A DNA stretch of 36,948 nt, taken from NCBI GenBank assembly GCA_031264445.1, contig JAISDW010000009.1:1-36948 (forward strand), written 5' to 3'. Of this stretch, positions 1 through 8,675 are shown in pieces. The translations under genes and the position numbers were made by a program. This DNA is from Elusimicrobiota bacterium (GTDB lineage: Bacteria; Elusimicrobiota; Elusimicrobia; Elusimicrobiales; Elusimicrobiaceae). Each line of letters begins with the position of its first letter. Position 1 is the first letter of the stretch. Below the pieces are notes generated by a model. It saw only the letters and a list, made by a program, of their open reading frames with translations. It was not told the DNA's origin and did not search any database.

Positions 1-107
1 ACTCGGCGCGCGTATATACTTATATCGGATATAACCTCATGCAAATATAATATAAATATTGTATTATTATAATTATCTAAAAACAACATTGAAAGGAGAC
101 CAACTGT

Positions 108-428
108 ATGATAATGACAAACACGGAGTTCATCCCAGGGATGAAAATAACAAAACACTACGGCGTAGTATCGGGCAGCACGGTAAGGGCCAAAGACGCG
201 TTAAAAGATTTGGGCGCCAGCTTAAAAAACTTCGTCGGCGGTGAGCTTAAAGCCTACACCGAACTTTTGGAAGAATCCCGCAAAGAAGCGATTGAAAGAA
301 TGCAAAAGCAGGCGCAGCAGCTCGGCGCAAACGCGGTGATAAACGTCAGGATGGCGACTTCTTCCATAACCGCGGGCGCGGCAGAAATTTATGTCTACGG
401 CACGGCCGTCAGCGCGCAGGAACAGTAA
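108..428 (+). CDS. YbjQ/UPF0145 (DUF74) family protein
   Basis: ORF with GAAAGGAG ribosome-binding site upstream; YbjQ-like pattern (TxxxIPGxxIxxxxGVVSGSTVRAKDALKDL...GANAVINVR...YGTAV). Confidence 0.85.
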   Translation: MIMTNTEFIPGMKITKHYGVVSGSTVRAKDALKDLGASLKNFVGGELKAYTELLEESRKEAIERMQKQAQQLGANAVINVRMATSSITAGAAEIYVYGTAVSAQEQ

Positions 429-430
429 TT

Positions 431-880
431 ATGGATTTGCTGATATTACTTGCGCTCTTCGCAGTGGCCTGCATAACGGGCGGCATAATTGAGCGCAGCC
501 ATTTCAGGCATATTAAAAAGCGCGAAATTGAGTTGCTTGACCGTCCTTACATAAGTTTTGAAAATAACTCCGTGGACCCGTCAAGAAAAGTGGCCCAAAC
601 GCGCCTGGTAAGCGGCAATATCGCCATAGGCGGGGATTATTTCAAAAATGTGATAGCGGGCCTGAAATCGTTCTTCGGCGGGCGGATTGGCGCTTATGAA
701 CCGCTTCTGGACAGAGCCCGCCGCGAGGCGCTTTTAAGAATGCGCGAAAGCGCGCCGGACAGCGATATAATAATTAATGTCCGCATTGACAGCGTAAACT
801 TAAATTCCGCAAATGCGCGCAAAGCGCCGCCCCGCATCAGCGTATTTGCTTACGGTACGGCAGTTACTTATGAAAAATGA
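431..880 (+). CDS. Membrane-anchored YbjQ-like protein
   Basis: N-terminal hydrophobic segment (LLILLALFAVACITGGII) followed by a YbjQ-like domain (LVSGNIAIGGDYFKNVIAGLKSFFGGRIGAYEPLLDRARREALLRM...YGTAV), paralogous to the upstream gene. Confidence 0.75.
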   Translation: MDLLILLALFAVACITGGIIERSHFRHIKKREIELLDRPYISFENNSVDPSRKVAQTRLVSGNIAIGGDYFKNVIAGLKSFFGGRIGAYEPLLDRARREALLRMRESAPDSDIIINVRIDSVNLNSANARKAPPRISVFAYGTAVTYEK

Positions 881-1661
881 CGCCGATTTCAGGGCGCGCC
901 AGCTTGAGCTGATAGAAAATAACGTTAACGCCGGTAAAGAGCCTCCGTGGCGGGAGGCTCTGAAAGTGACAGCCGGTTTTGCGGCAATTCTGGCGGCGCT
1001 TTATATAATTATTGGCATTGCAGTGGGGATATACGTAAACGCAATATCCTTTAAAACCCAAAAGAAAATTGAAAGCTTATTTGCCGCGGCAAACCCCTCG
1101 GCCGAATTTAAGGGCAAAGAATACGCGCAGGCCGTTTCCGCCTTGCGGGAAATAAGCGCGCAAATAGCCGCGCAAAACCGTCTGCCTGAAAACTACGCGC
1201 CGGATATCGGCGTTGTTTACAGCCGCGCCGCGAACGCTTTTTTAACGCCCGGCGGCAAAATATATTTTACGACCGCGCTGCTTGATAATGTTAAAAACAA
1301 AGAGGCTCTGGCTTTTGTGCTGGCGCATGAAATCGGCCATTACGTAAACAGAGATCACTTAAAGGCCATGGGACGCGGCCTTGCGCTGTCCGTGGTTAAA
1401 ATTCTGTTTTCCGGTGACAGCAGCACCGGCGTCGTTTCAGGCGGAACAGACGCTATTGCCCGAAACTCTTATTCCCGCGGGCAGGAGCGCGAGGCTGATG
1501 CTTACGCGCAAAAAGTCTGCACCGCGCTTTACGGCAGCGCGGACGGCGGAATAGAATTTTTCGAATATATGGAAGCGAAAGATAAGCTGCCAGAATTTAT
1601 TAGCTATCTCTCCACCCACCCGAGCACAAGAAGCAGAATCCAGAAACTCCGTAATAATTGA
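870..1661 (+). CDS. M48 family metallopeptidase, N-terminal TM segment
   Basis: HEIGH zinc motif (VLAHEIGHYVNRDH) and downstream QEREADAYA. ORF-track start (813) trimmed to ATG at 870 (MKNDADF), which overlaps the upstream stop by 11 nt. Confidence 0.88.
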   Translation: MKNDADFRARQLELIENNVNAGKEPPWREALKVTAGFAAILAALYIIIGIAVGIYVNAISFKTQKKIESLFAAANPSAEFKGKEYAQAVSALREISAQIAAQNRLPENYAPDIGVVYSRAANAFLTPGGKIYFTTALLDNVKNKEALAFVLAHEIGHYVNRDHLKAMGRGLALSVVKILFSGDSSTGVVSGGTDAIARNSYSRGQEREADAYAQKVCTALYGSADGGIEFFEYMEAKDKLPEFISYLSTHPSTRSRIQKLRNN

Positions 1662-1726
1662 TCCCTTCCCGCGCGGCACCGCAAATTTCGGCGGCTTCAA
1701 TCTATTTTTTCAGATAGAAAATTTTA

Positions 1727-2605
1727 TCATTGCCCCTGTTTTTCAAAAATAAAAAATTCACCGTTGGCGGCCGTCCGCTTATAACGGCCGAGAATTTTTG
1801 TAAATTCGTCGTCTTCTTGGTAATAATTCAGCGTGAGCGCGGTATTCTTGTCAAGCACAAGCAGATTTTCGGAAGAGGCCAAGTAACTATATATTTTTTT
1901 GTAATCACTTTTCAATATCCAGTCAATTGACACTGGAAAAGGAAGCGTATCGACTTCGCCAAGCTCGGAGTACAAAACCGAGGACGGAAGGGCGATAATA
2001 TCTTTTTTGCGCTCGCCGGCGCGCTGCCTGATAAGATCCACAGCCTGTTTTATCATTAAAGCCTCTGTTGAAGAACGCATATCCGTCCGTATCCGCGCAG
2101 GCATGGGGCCGCAAAGCAGGGCGACGCCGACGCCGCCGTAAAAAATAAAGAAAGCCGCAATTACGCAGACTCTGTAAGCCCAAATTCTACGGAAAATATC
2201 GTTTTGCGCGGTGGCGTGCAGTTTGTCCAGATATTCCTGTGCAAAAAACGCCAAAAGGCAAACCGCCGGAAATACGACGCCCTGCAGCGTCATCGGGTGG
2301 CTGCGGCCCTGATAATAAATAAAAATGCCCAGCCCTATGAACGCAAAAACAAAATAAAGCGCGGCGCGCGGCGGCGTAAAATATGCGTCCTTTTCCTTTA
2401 AAAAAGGCAGCAGATTGAAAGATTTTATAAGCGCGAGCGCGTAAACGATTATCGGCAGCAGCCAGCCGTGGCCGGGCTCCATAGGCAGCATAAAAAAGCC
2501 GGTTTCGTAAAATAACTTCTGCGCGCGCATTATTGTGGCAAAGTCTAGAATCTTGCCGCTTTGCAAATATGTCGCCGCCTGCACCGCAAAAAAAGCTGCT
2601 AGCAT
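1727..2605 (-). CDS. Polytopic membrane protein, C-terminal part (probably continuous with 2599..3777)
   Basis: Hydrophobic ORF overlapping the upstream ORF by 7 nt; starts in the middle of an apparent TM helix. Confidence 0.55.
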   Translation of the reverse strand: MLAAFFAVQAATYLQSGKILDFATIMRAQKLFYETGFFMLPMEPGHGWLLPIIVYALALIKSFNLLPFLKEKDAYFTPPRAALYFVFAFIGLGIFIYYQGRSHPMTLQGVVFPAVCLLAFFAQEYLDKLHATAQNDIFRRIWAYRVCVIAAFFIFYGGVGVALLCGPMPARIRTDMRSSTEALMIKQAVDLIRQRAGERKKDIIALPSSVLYSELGEVDTLPFPVSIDWILKSDYKKIYSYLASSENLLVLDKNTALTLNYYQEDDEFTKILGRYKRTAANGEFFIFEKQGQ

Positions 2606-3777
2606 GGCCAGAAAAGCAAAAATAATATTTTAACGGCGGCCGTCCAAAATTCTTTGGGCGCGCTCAATACCAGCGGTACGCGCAAAGCTATAAGCATTAA
2701 AACCCAGGCCCACAATGCTATCAAACCGCTTTCAATATTCCACGCCACGGCCAGCGCGCCCGCTCCGTAGCCAACCGCGATATATAAATTTTTGAGGCGC
2801 GGGCTGCTGCCGCCACGCAAATACAGGCTGCACAGCAGCATGATAAAATTGATAAAAAACACTCTGTGCGGCAGGAATTGGAGATAGACCCCTCCCCCCG
2901 CGATATTGAAAACATAAAATAAAGAGGCATACGCGGTGATTGCAATCAGCCTTAAAGCCCTGTTTTTGACATTCAGCCATATCGCGGCGGCGGCAAAAAG
3001 CAGCGACAGGCAAATCAAAATCGTGTTGATCCACATAAAGCCCTCAAGCTTAATGCCGCCAAAAACTTTGGCGGCCGCAGCGTAAAAATAAGGATAAAAA
3101 CCATAAAGATTATTAAAGTCAACGGCCGGCGCGAGCCCGCTTAAAGTTTTATAAACCGGCGCGAAATACGGCATAAAATGCCATACGGAAATAAAATTGC
3201 CGGCAAAAAACGGCGGCCTGTAAAGCAGCAAAACATATATAAAAACAAAAGCCGCCTGCGCGGAAAGGACAAACAATACCGCGCCGCGCGTTTTGGCTTT
3301 GAATTCATAACATAAAAAACATAAACCTGACAAAAATATAAAAAAAGCCGCCGCGGCCCAGCCGCCAAGGCGGGTGTAAACCATTATTCCTTCGTCTATA
3401 AACCCTAAGTGGAAAAAGACAAAAATAAAGACGGCTGCCAGCAAACAGCCTTCAATCGCAAACAATATTTTTAAAGATATGCGCGGCGGCTTAATTCTGT
3501 TGATAAGCAGCAGTACGGCCGTGTAAAGAAACGGAAACAAAAAAGTAAGCAGATAATAGGAAAATTTTTCCGCGCGCTCGGGTTTGAAATCTGCGGTATC
3601 GGCGTAAAAATTCGCTTTTATAAAAGCAAGGTCAACCGGACTTTTGACGAAAAAAAATATAACAGCGCATATCCCCGCCATAATAAGTGCGGAAAATAAG
3701 GCTGCTAATAAGAAATGTATATAACCGGCGGATTGCGCGGCGGAGGCGTCCCCATTGGTAATTTGCTCGCCTTTCAT
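2599..3777 (-). CDS. Polytopic membrane protein, N-terminal part (glycosyltransferase-like topology, unassigned)
   Basis: Long ORF with many TM helices; ends abruptly in a hydrophobic stretch ...KILFLLFWPC*. Confidence 0.6.
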   Translation of the reverse strand: MKGEQITNGDASAAQSAGYIHFLLAALFSALIMAGICAVIFFFVKSPVDLAFIKANFYADTADFKPERAEKFSYYLLTFLFPFLYTAVLLLINRIKPPRISLKILFAIEGCLLAAVFIFVFFHLGFIDEGIMVYTRLGGWAAAAFFIFLSGLCFLCYEFKAKTRGAVLFVLSAQAAFVFIYVLLLYRPPFFAGNFISVWHFMPYFAPVYKTLSGLAPAVDFNNLYGFYPYFYAAAAKVFGGIKLEGFMWINTILICLSLLFAAAAIWLNVKNRALRLIAITAYASLFYVFNIAGGGVYLQFLPHRVFFINFIMLLCSLYLRGGSSPRLKNLYIAVGYGAGALAVAWNIESGLIALWAWVLMLIALRVPLVLSAPKEFWTAAVKILFLLFWPC

Positions 3778-3795
3778 AAAGTAAAGTATAGCAAA

Positions 3796-4935
3796 TTAAT
3801 ATTGTTTAATTGCGACGGCTTTGCCAAGCTTGCGCAGCTTTGCGGCCAGCATTTCAACTATTTTCGCCCTGGGCAAAATGCGCAGCTGGGAAAATATCAT
3901 GCTTTCGTTCTGCGCGGGATTATCGGCGCGGCCCGCATAAAAATTTATTTTGTCGCAGTTATCCAGCAGCTCTTTTAGCCGCGCCACGGGCGAGGACCTG
4001 TCCAAAGCAACGGGGTTAAGCTCGTAGAGATTATAAAGCTGGTTAAGCATAAGCGCGCCTTCGGAAGCAAAATCTATGTCCGGCACTTTGTAGGTGGGCG
4101 CCTCAAACGGATTGAAGTTTTTGACGGGCTGTATTTTTGCGCCGCTGTGGCGCGCGTAAATATCCAAAGTGGTTGAGCCGCAGATAATTTTAAAACCCCG
4201 GTCTTTGCGGAAGTCTTCAATAAAACGCGAGTCCATATCTTTTTCAGCGGGCGGGCCAGTCAAAATATCGGCATTAATCGCGGGGCGGGTTTCAACAAAA
4301 ACGAGAGAGGTATCATCCTCCCATCTGCCGCCGGAAATCTGCTTGCAGTATTCAAGCAAATCTTCCGCGGCCCGCGCGCCAGCGCCGCCGCGGCCGTAGA
4401 TATCGTTGAGTTTATCCGCCGCGCCCTGCGTACCCAGCCCGTAGCCGAAACCGTGCCCCACGCCCGCCTCGGAAACGCCGTCGCTGAACATAACCAAAGC
4501 GCGGCCCGGGCCGAGGGTGCAGTCCGTCTCCATCAGATTTTCACCGCCGGCTTCATGCACAAGCGGCTGCGGCGCATAGGCATAGCCGTCGTTTATAAAA
4601 ATGGGGATAGGGGCCTCGTAGCTGATAATCTGTGCGTAGCCGCTGTGCAAAACCGCGGCCGCGCTGAAAGCCGCGAAATTGCCATGAGCGCGGCCGGCTT
4701 TAATGCTTTGCACCGTCAGGCGGCAGGATTCCAGCAGCGAATAGCCCTTCTTCAGCAGCGCGGTAAGCTCGCCGCCGAACATCTGCGCGCAGATATTGGC
4801 GCGCGGGCCGCTGCCTATGCCGTCCATAACGATGATAAATGTCGTTTCCCTTCCGCGGCGGATTATTATATGGTCGCCGCAGGTGTCATAACCGTCTTTA
4901 TTGTGAAGGAAGCCAGTGGTCTGGATATATTGCAT
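3796..4935 (-). CDS. SpoIIE/PP2C-type serine phosphatase with C-terminal extension
   Basis: VMDGIGSGPRA, ALVMFSDGVSE and WEDDTSLVFVE motifs; adjacent to the sensory-type hydrogenase. Confidence 0.85.
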   Translation of the reverse strand: MQYIQTTGFLHNKDGYDTCGDHIIIRRGRETTFIIVMDGIGSGPRANICAQMFGGELTALLKKGYSLLESCRLTVQSIKAGRAHGNFAAFSAAAVLHSGYAQIISYEAPIPIFINDGYAYAPQPLVHEAGGENLMETDCTLGPGRALVMFSDGVSEAGVGHGFGYGLGTQGAADKLNDIYGRGGAGARAAEDLLEYCKQISGGRWEDDTSLVFVETRPAINADILTGPPAEKDMDSRFIEDFRKDRGFKIICGSTTLDIYARHSGAKIQPVKNFNPFEAPTYKVPDIDFASEGALMLNQLYNLYELNPVALDRSSPVARLKELLDNCDKINFYAGRADNPAQNESMIFSQLRILPRAKIVEMLAAKLRKLGKAVAIKQY

Positions 4936-6657
4936 TTACTCGTCTTCGCCTGTTTCTGAAGTTATCCGCACAATCTGGTTTACGATATCCTGCGACTGCG
5001 CCGTGCTGTCCCCCAGATATTTGGCGATTTGCTGGCTGGTCTCAATCTGGTGTCTCAGCAGCTCGCGCGCTTTATCAAGCGCTTTCATTTTCATGGAAGA
5101 CTTCAGCTGCGCCAGCTCCTGCGCGTTTAATATGGGTATAAAAATGCCCACAAGCTGGTTTGTGTCTTTTATATTATAGACGATAAAACGGCATTTGAGA
5201 TTATACTGCGGGTACTCCATGAGCCAGTTTATTTCCTTCTCCTCGCCGGAGAGCACAAGCTCAAAAGGATGTATATCGGTGATAAGAGAGATGCTCTCCC
5301 CGACTATTGAAGGCGAGCATTTAAACATCTCGTTAAAACGCGCGTTCGTCTGCGCTATATTAAATTTATCGTCCAGTATTACTATGCCGCCCGGCATGCT
5401 GTCTATAACCGCATTGTTTATATTATGCAGCCGGCGGCGCAGGTAAAGCATGCACATTTCCTTTTGCGCGTAGCCGTTAAGGTTCGCCACCGCCTTATCC
5501 CTGCACGAAGGATAACCGCAGCCGCCGCAGTTAAGGCGGTCGGCATCTTTTTCTTTGCCCATGAGTTTGAGCATATGCTCAATTTCCGCCTCGCTGTAAT
5601 GCGGCTCGTTCAGCGGGCACGGCGCGAATTTATTGCCCAGATCAATGCCTGCGGGCTTTGGCCCGGGCCTGGCGTAATTTTTGTTTGAGCGCGCGTATTC
5701 TTCTATATTGGCGTGTTTTTTTATTATATTGCCCAGACTAAGCGGGCCGTTCAGGCAGCCGTCCTCGCACCACATAAGTTCTATATCGCAGTTTTGCCCT
5801 TCAAAATTATCAAGAGCGTTTTTTACGTTTTCCGGCCCGTCTATGCACAGGATTTTTTTGGGCAAATCCTTATTGTCGGCGTCAAGCGCTTTTAAAATGC
5901 CGCCGGGCAAAGGGTAGTATTGGGATTTGTAGAAGGACGGTTTATCAAAGGGCGTCTCGTCGCAGTTTTTAAGGCTGATGCCGCGCGCTTTGAACATTTT
6001 GAAAATTTCTTCAAAAGTAAGCGCGGCGGCGACGAGGCCTTCGTATTCGGGCCGCAGAAGCTCGTCCTTTTTTGCCACGCAAGGGCCTATGAAGACTATA
6101 TCTATATCCCGCCCGAGTTCGCCTTTAAGCAGCCTCGCGTGGCCTATCATGGGCGATACGACGGGCGCGATTGCGGATGCAAGGTCCGGCTTATATTTGG
6201 TGATATAATTTATTACCGCCGGACAGGAAGTGTGTATATAAGCCCTTGATACGTCCTTTATATATTTAAACGATTCCTGCGCGGTGTAATAAGCGCCGCA
6301 GGCCGTCTCAAACACATAATCAAAACCCAGCTTGCGCAGCGCGCCGGCCATGCGCCGCTGCTGCCAAAGTTCCAGACTGGCGGCAAAAGACGGCGCTATG
6401 CTGACCGCCGTCCTGCGGCTTTTATCCTGCAATAATCTTTCAACGGCAAAAATGCTGCTGAGATACTGCTTTGCATGCTGCGGGCAGCTGCGTATGCACG
6501 CGCCGCAGACTATGCAGTTGCGGTTCAGTACCTGCGCCTGCCCGTCGTTCATGCTTATGCACGAGACAGGGCAGTTGCGCAGGCATTTATAACAGTCCCT
6601 GCAATGCGCGCTGCGGGTGTAAACTAAAGAAGGGCTTTCTTCGGTCTTATTAATCAT
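4936..6657 (-). CDS. hydS: Sensory-type [FeFe]-hydrogenase: ferredoxin-like + H-cluster + 4Fe-4S + PAS
   Basis: 2x[4Fe-4S] (CRDCYKCLRNCP, CIVCGACIRSCP); H-cluster Cys in HTSCP, GPCVAKKDE, ELMWCEDGCLNGP; CGGCGYPSC cluster; PAS-like PGGIVILDDKFNIAQTNARFNEMF; C-terminal coiled region. Confidence 0.85.
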   Translation of the reverse strand: MINKTEESPSLVYTRSAHCRDCYKCLRNCPVSCISMNDGQAQVLNRNCIVCGACIRSCPQHAKQYLSSIFAVERLLQDKSRRTAVSIAPSFAASLELWQQRRMAGALRKLGFDYVFETACGAYYTAQESFKYIKDVSRAYIHTSCPAVINYITKYKPDLASAIAPVVSPMIGHARLLKGELGRDIDIVFIGPCVAKKDELLRPEYEGLVAAALTFEEIFKMFKARGISLKNCDETPFDKPSFYKSQYYPLPGGILKALDADNKDLPKKILCIDGPENVKNALDNFEGQNCDIELMWCEDGCLNGPLSLGNIIKKHANIEEYARSNKNYARPGPKPAGIDLGNKFAPCPLNEPHYSEAEIEHMLKLMGKEKDADRLNCGGCGYPSCRDKAVANLNGYAQKEMCMLYLRRRLHNINNAVIDSMPGGIVILDDKFNIAQTNARFNEMFKCSPSIVGESISLITDIHPFELVLSGEEKEINWLMEYPQYNLKCRFIVYNIKDTNQLVGIFIPILNAQELAQLKSSMKMKALDKARELLRHQIETSQQIAKYLGDSTAQSQDIVNQIVRITSETGEDE

Positions 6658-6676
6658 GTATCCCGCCTGCCGCGGC

Positions 6677-8671
6677 TTACTGCGCGGCTTTGGTTAATTC
6701 TTTTGTAAGCACGATATCAATTTTTTCAATATCCGCTTTTTCTATCTCCACGTCATTAATGCGCACAACCGGCGCTTTTGTGCATTTTTCGTAGCAGAAG
6801 GAAGGAGACACATCAATCTGCGCATTGATGTTTTTGCTTTGCGCGTACTGGCGTATCTGCCTGACTAAATCCTTTGCGCCGTGGCGCACGCAGGTAGAGC
6901 CGAAGCATACGTTCACATGCACTTTGCCCTCTTCACTGCGCGGCGATATATTCACGCGTTTACGGTTGTGGTAATGCGTGTGGAAAAGCTCATGCGCTTT
7001 ATGCCCGCCGATTTCGCTCTGCAAAGCGTCGTATAACTTGGTTATATAATGATTGTCCTGCGGCTTGTGCAGTTGCTGCTGGCCGTCAATGCCGTAAAGG
7101 CCTTCCCTGCGCTTTGCCGCGTTTTGCGAGCTGTTTGTAACCGGCTGGCCCGCGCCGCCGACGCATCCGTTGGGGCATGCCATGACTTCTATGAAGTCAT
7201 ACTGTTTTTTGCCGGTTTTAATGTCTTCAATGAGTTTCTTGGCGTTTTTCAGGCCGTTTACCGCCGCGATGCGGACTTTTTTGCCGTTGACTTCAAGCTC
7301 CAGCTCTTTGAGGGACGCGTCTTCATGCAGCACTTTGCACACGGGCTTATAATCCGCGCTGGGGACGACTATGCCCATAATATATCTTATCACGGCTTCC
7401 GTTACGCCGCCCGCCGTACCGAAAATAACGCCCGCGCCGGTCTTGAAGCCGAAAGGCATATCAAAAGCGCCGGGCTCAAGCTCGCTGAACTTTATGCCCT
7501 TTTCGTCTATCATGCGCGCGAGTTCCATTGTGGTAAGCACATTGCTTACGTCGCTGTCGCCGTTGACGGAAAACTCGGGGCGTTTGGCCTCGTACTTTTT
7601 GGCCGTGCACGGCATCACCGAAACTACGGAAATATCTTCCCTTTTGCCGCCTTCTTTCACGTAGCTTGCCTTAATCGCGCTGGCCATCATCTGCTGCGGC
7701 GATTTACAGGTTGAAATATTTTCCAGCAAGTCGGAGTAGCAGTGCTCAGCGTGTTTTACCCACGCGGGGCAGCAAGACGTGAAAAGCGGCAGCTTCTCGC
7801 CTTTCTCAAAACGCTGGAGGAATTCCGTCGCTTCTTCAAAAATAGTCAGATCGGCCGAGTAAGATGTATCGTAAACATAATCAAAGCCTATCATCCTTAA
7901 AGCCGTGGCTATCTGGCCGGTGGCGTTTTCGCCAGCGGGGAGGTTATACATCTCCCCGAGCGCAACGCGCACCGCGGGCGCTATCTGCACCGCGACTTTT
8001 TTACTGGGGCTCCAGATATCGGCCCATATCTGCGAGACTTCCGACTTGCTTGAAAGCGCGCCGGTGGGGCAGATTCGCACGCACTGGCCGCAGTTCACGC
8101 ATTCAACGTCGGCCAAATCCTTGCCGAAGGTTGGCAGTACCTCTGTTTTGCTGCCGCGGCCGGCGAAATCTATAACGCCGATGCCCTGCACTTCGCTGCA
8201 CATGCGTATGCAGTCGCCGCAAAGAATACACTTATCCGGATCGCGCACTATGGAGTGCGAATGCGTATTGCGCGCCTTGCGGGTATCGGCCTCTTTAAAG
8301 CGCAGCTCCTTGACGCCGAGTTTGCGCGCGACGTCCTGCAGAGTGCAATAACCCGTTTTTACGCAGGTCGTGCAGTTATGATGGCCCGAGGCAAGCAGCA
8401 GTTCAATATTGGTGCGCCGGATTTCGCGTATCTGCGGCGTGTGGACTTTTACTTTCATGCCGTCCTTTGGCTCTATGGAGCACGAGGCCTGTATCCCCAT
8501 GCCCTCAATATCCGCCAGACACAGGCGGCACGCGCCGTAAACGCTGAGCTCGCTGTGATAGCAGAAAGTCGGGATTTCTATACCCGCTTTGCGGATAAGC
8601 TCCAACAAATTCTTCTCGTTCTCTATGGCAACCTGTTTGCCTTCTATTGATACAAAACCTTTACTGGTCAT
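6677..8671 (-). CDS. hydA: [FeFe]-hydrogenase catalytic subunit HydA (bifurcating type)
   Basis: Canonical L1 TSCCPAW, L2 MPCTAKKYE, L3 EVMACPNGCVGGAGQP; N-terminal [2Fe-2S] and two [4Fe-4S] motifs; C-terminal thioredoxin-like [2Fe-2S] domain (CFGSTC...CYEKC). Confidence 0.95.
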   Translation of the reverse strand: MTSKGFVSIEGKQVAIENEKNLLELIRKAGIEIPTFCYHSELSVYGACRLCLADIEGMGIQASCSIEPKDGMKVKVHTPQIREIRRTNIELLLASGHHNCTTCVKTGYCTLQDVARKLGVKELRFKEADTRKARNTHSHSIVRDPDKCILCGDCIRMCSEVQGIGVIDFAGRGSKTEVLPTFGKDLADVECVNCGQCVRICPTGALSSKSEVSQIWADIWSPSKKVAVQIAPAVRVALGEMYNLPAGENATGQIATALRMIGFDYVYDTSYSADLTIFEEATEFLQRFEKGEKLPLFTSCCPAWVKHAEHCYSDLLENISTCKSPQQMMASAIKASYVKEGGKREDISVVSVMPCTAKKYEAKRPEFSVNGDSDVSNVLTTMELARMIDEKGIKFSELEPGAFDMPFGFKTGAGVIFGTAGGVTEAVIRYIMGIVVPSADYKPVCKVLHEDASLKELELEVNGKKVRIAAVNGLKNAKKLIEDIKTGKKQYDFIEVMACPNGCVGGAGQPVTNSSQNAAKRREGLYGIDGQQQLHKPQDNHYITKLYDALQSEIGGHKAHELFHTHYHNRKRVNISPRSEEGKVHVNVCFGSTCVRHGAKDLVRQIRQYAQSKNINAQIDVSPSFCYEKCTKAPVVRINDVEIEKADIEKIDIVLTKELTKAAQ

Positions 8672-8675
8672 TTGC

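Noticed and set aside
59-244. 61-aa ORF overlapping the first YbjQ gene
   Set aside because: Out-of-frame overlap, low-complexity basic tail, no RBS; the 108..428 frame has the conserved domain.
6677-8671. Unusual L3 motif GGAGQP in HydA as evidence of inactivity
   Set aside because: Variation at this position is compatible with active bifurcating hydrogenases; all ligand Cys and the proton-relay Cys are present.
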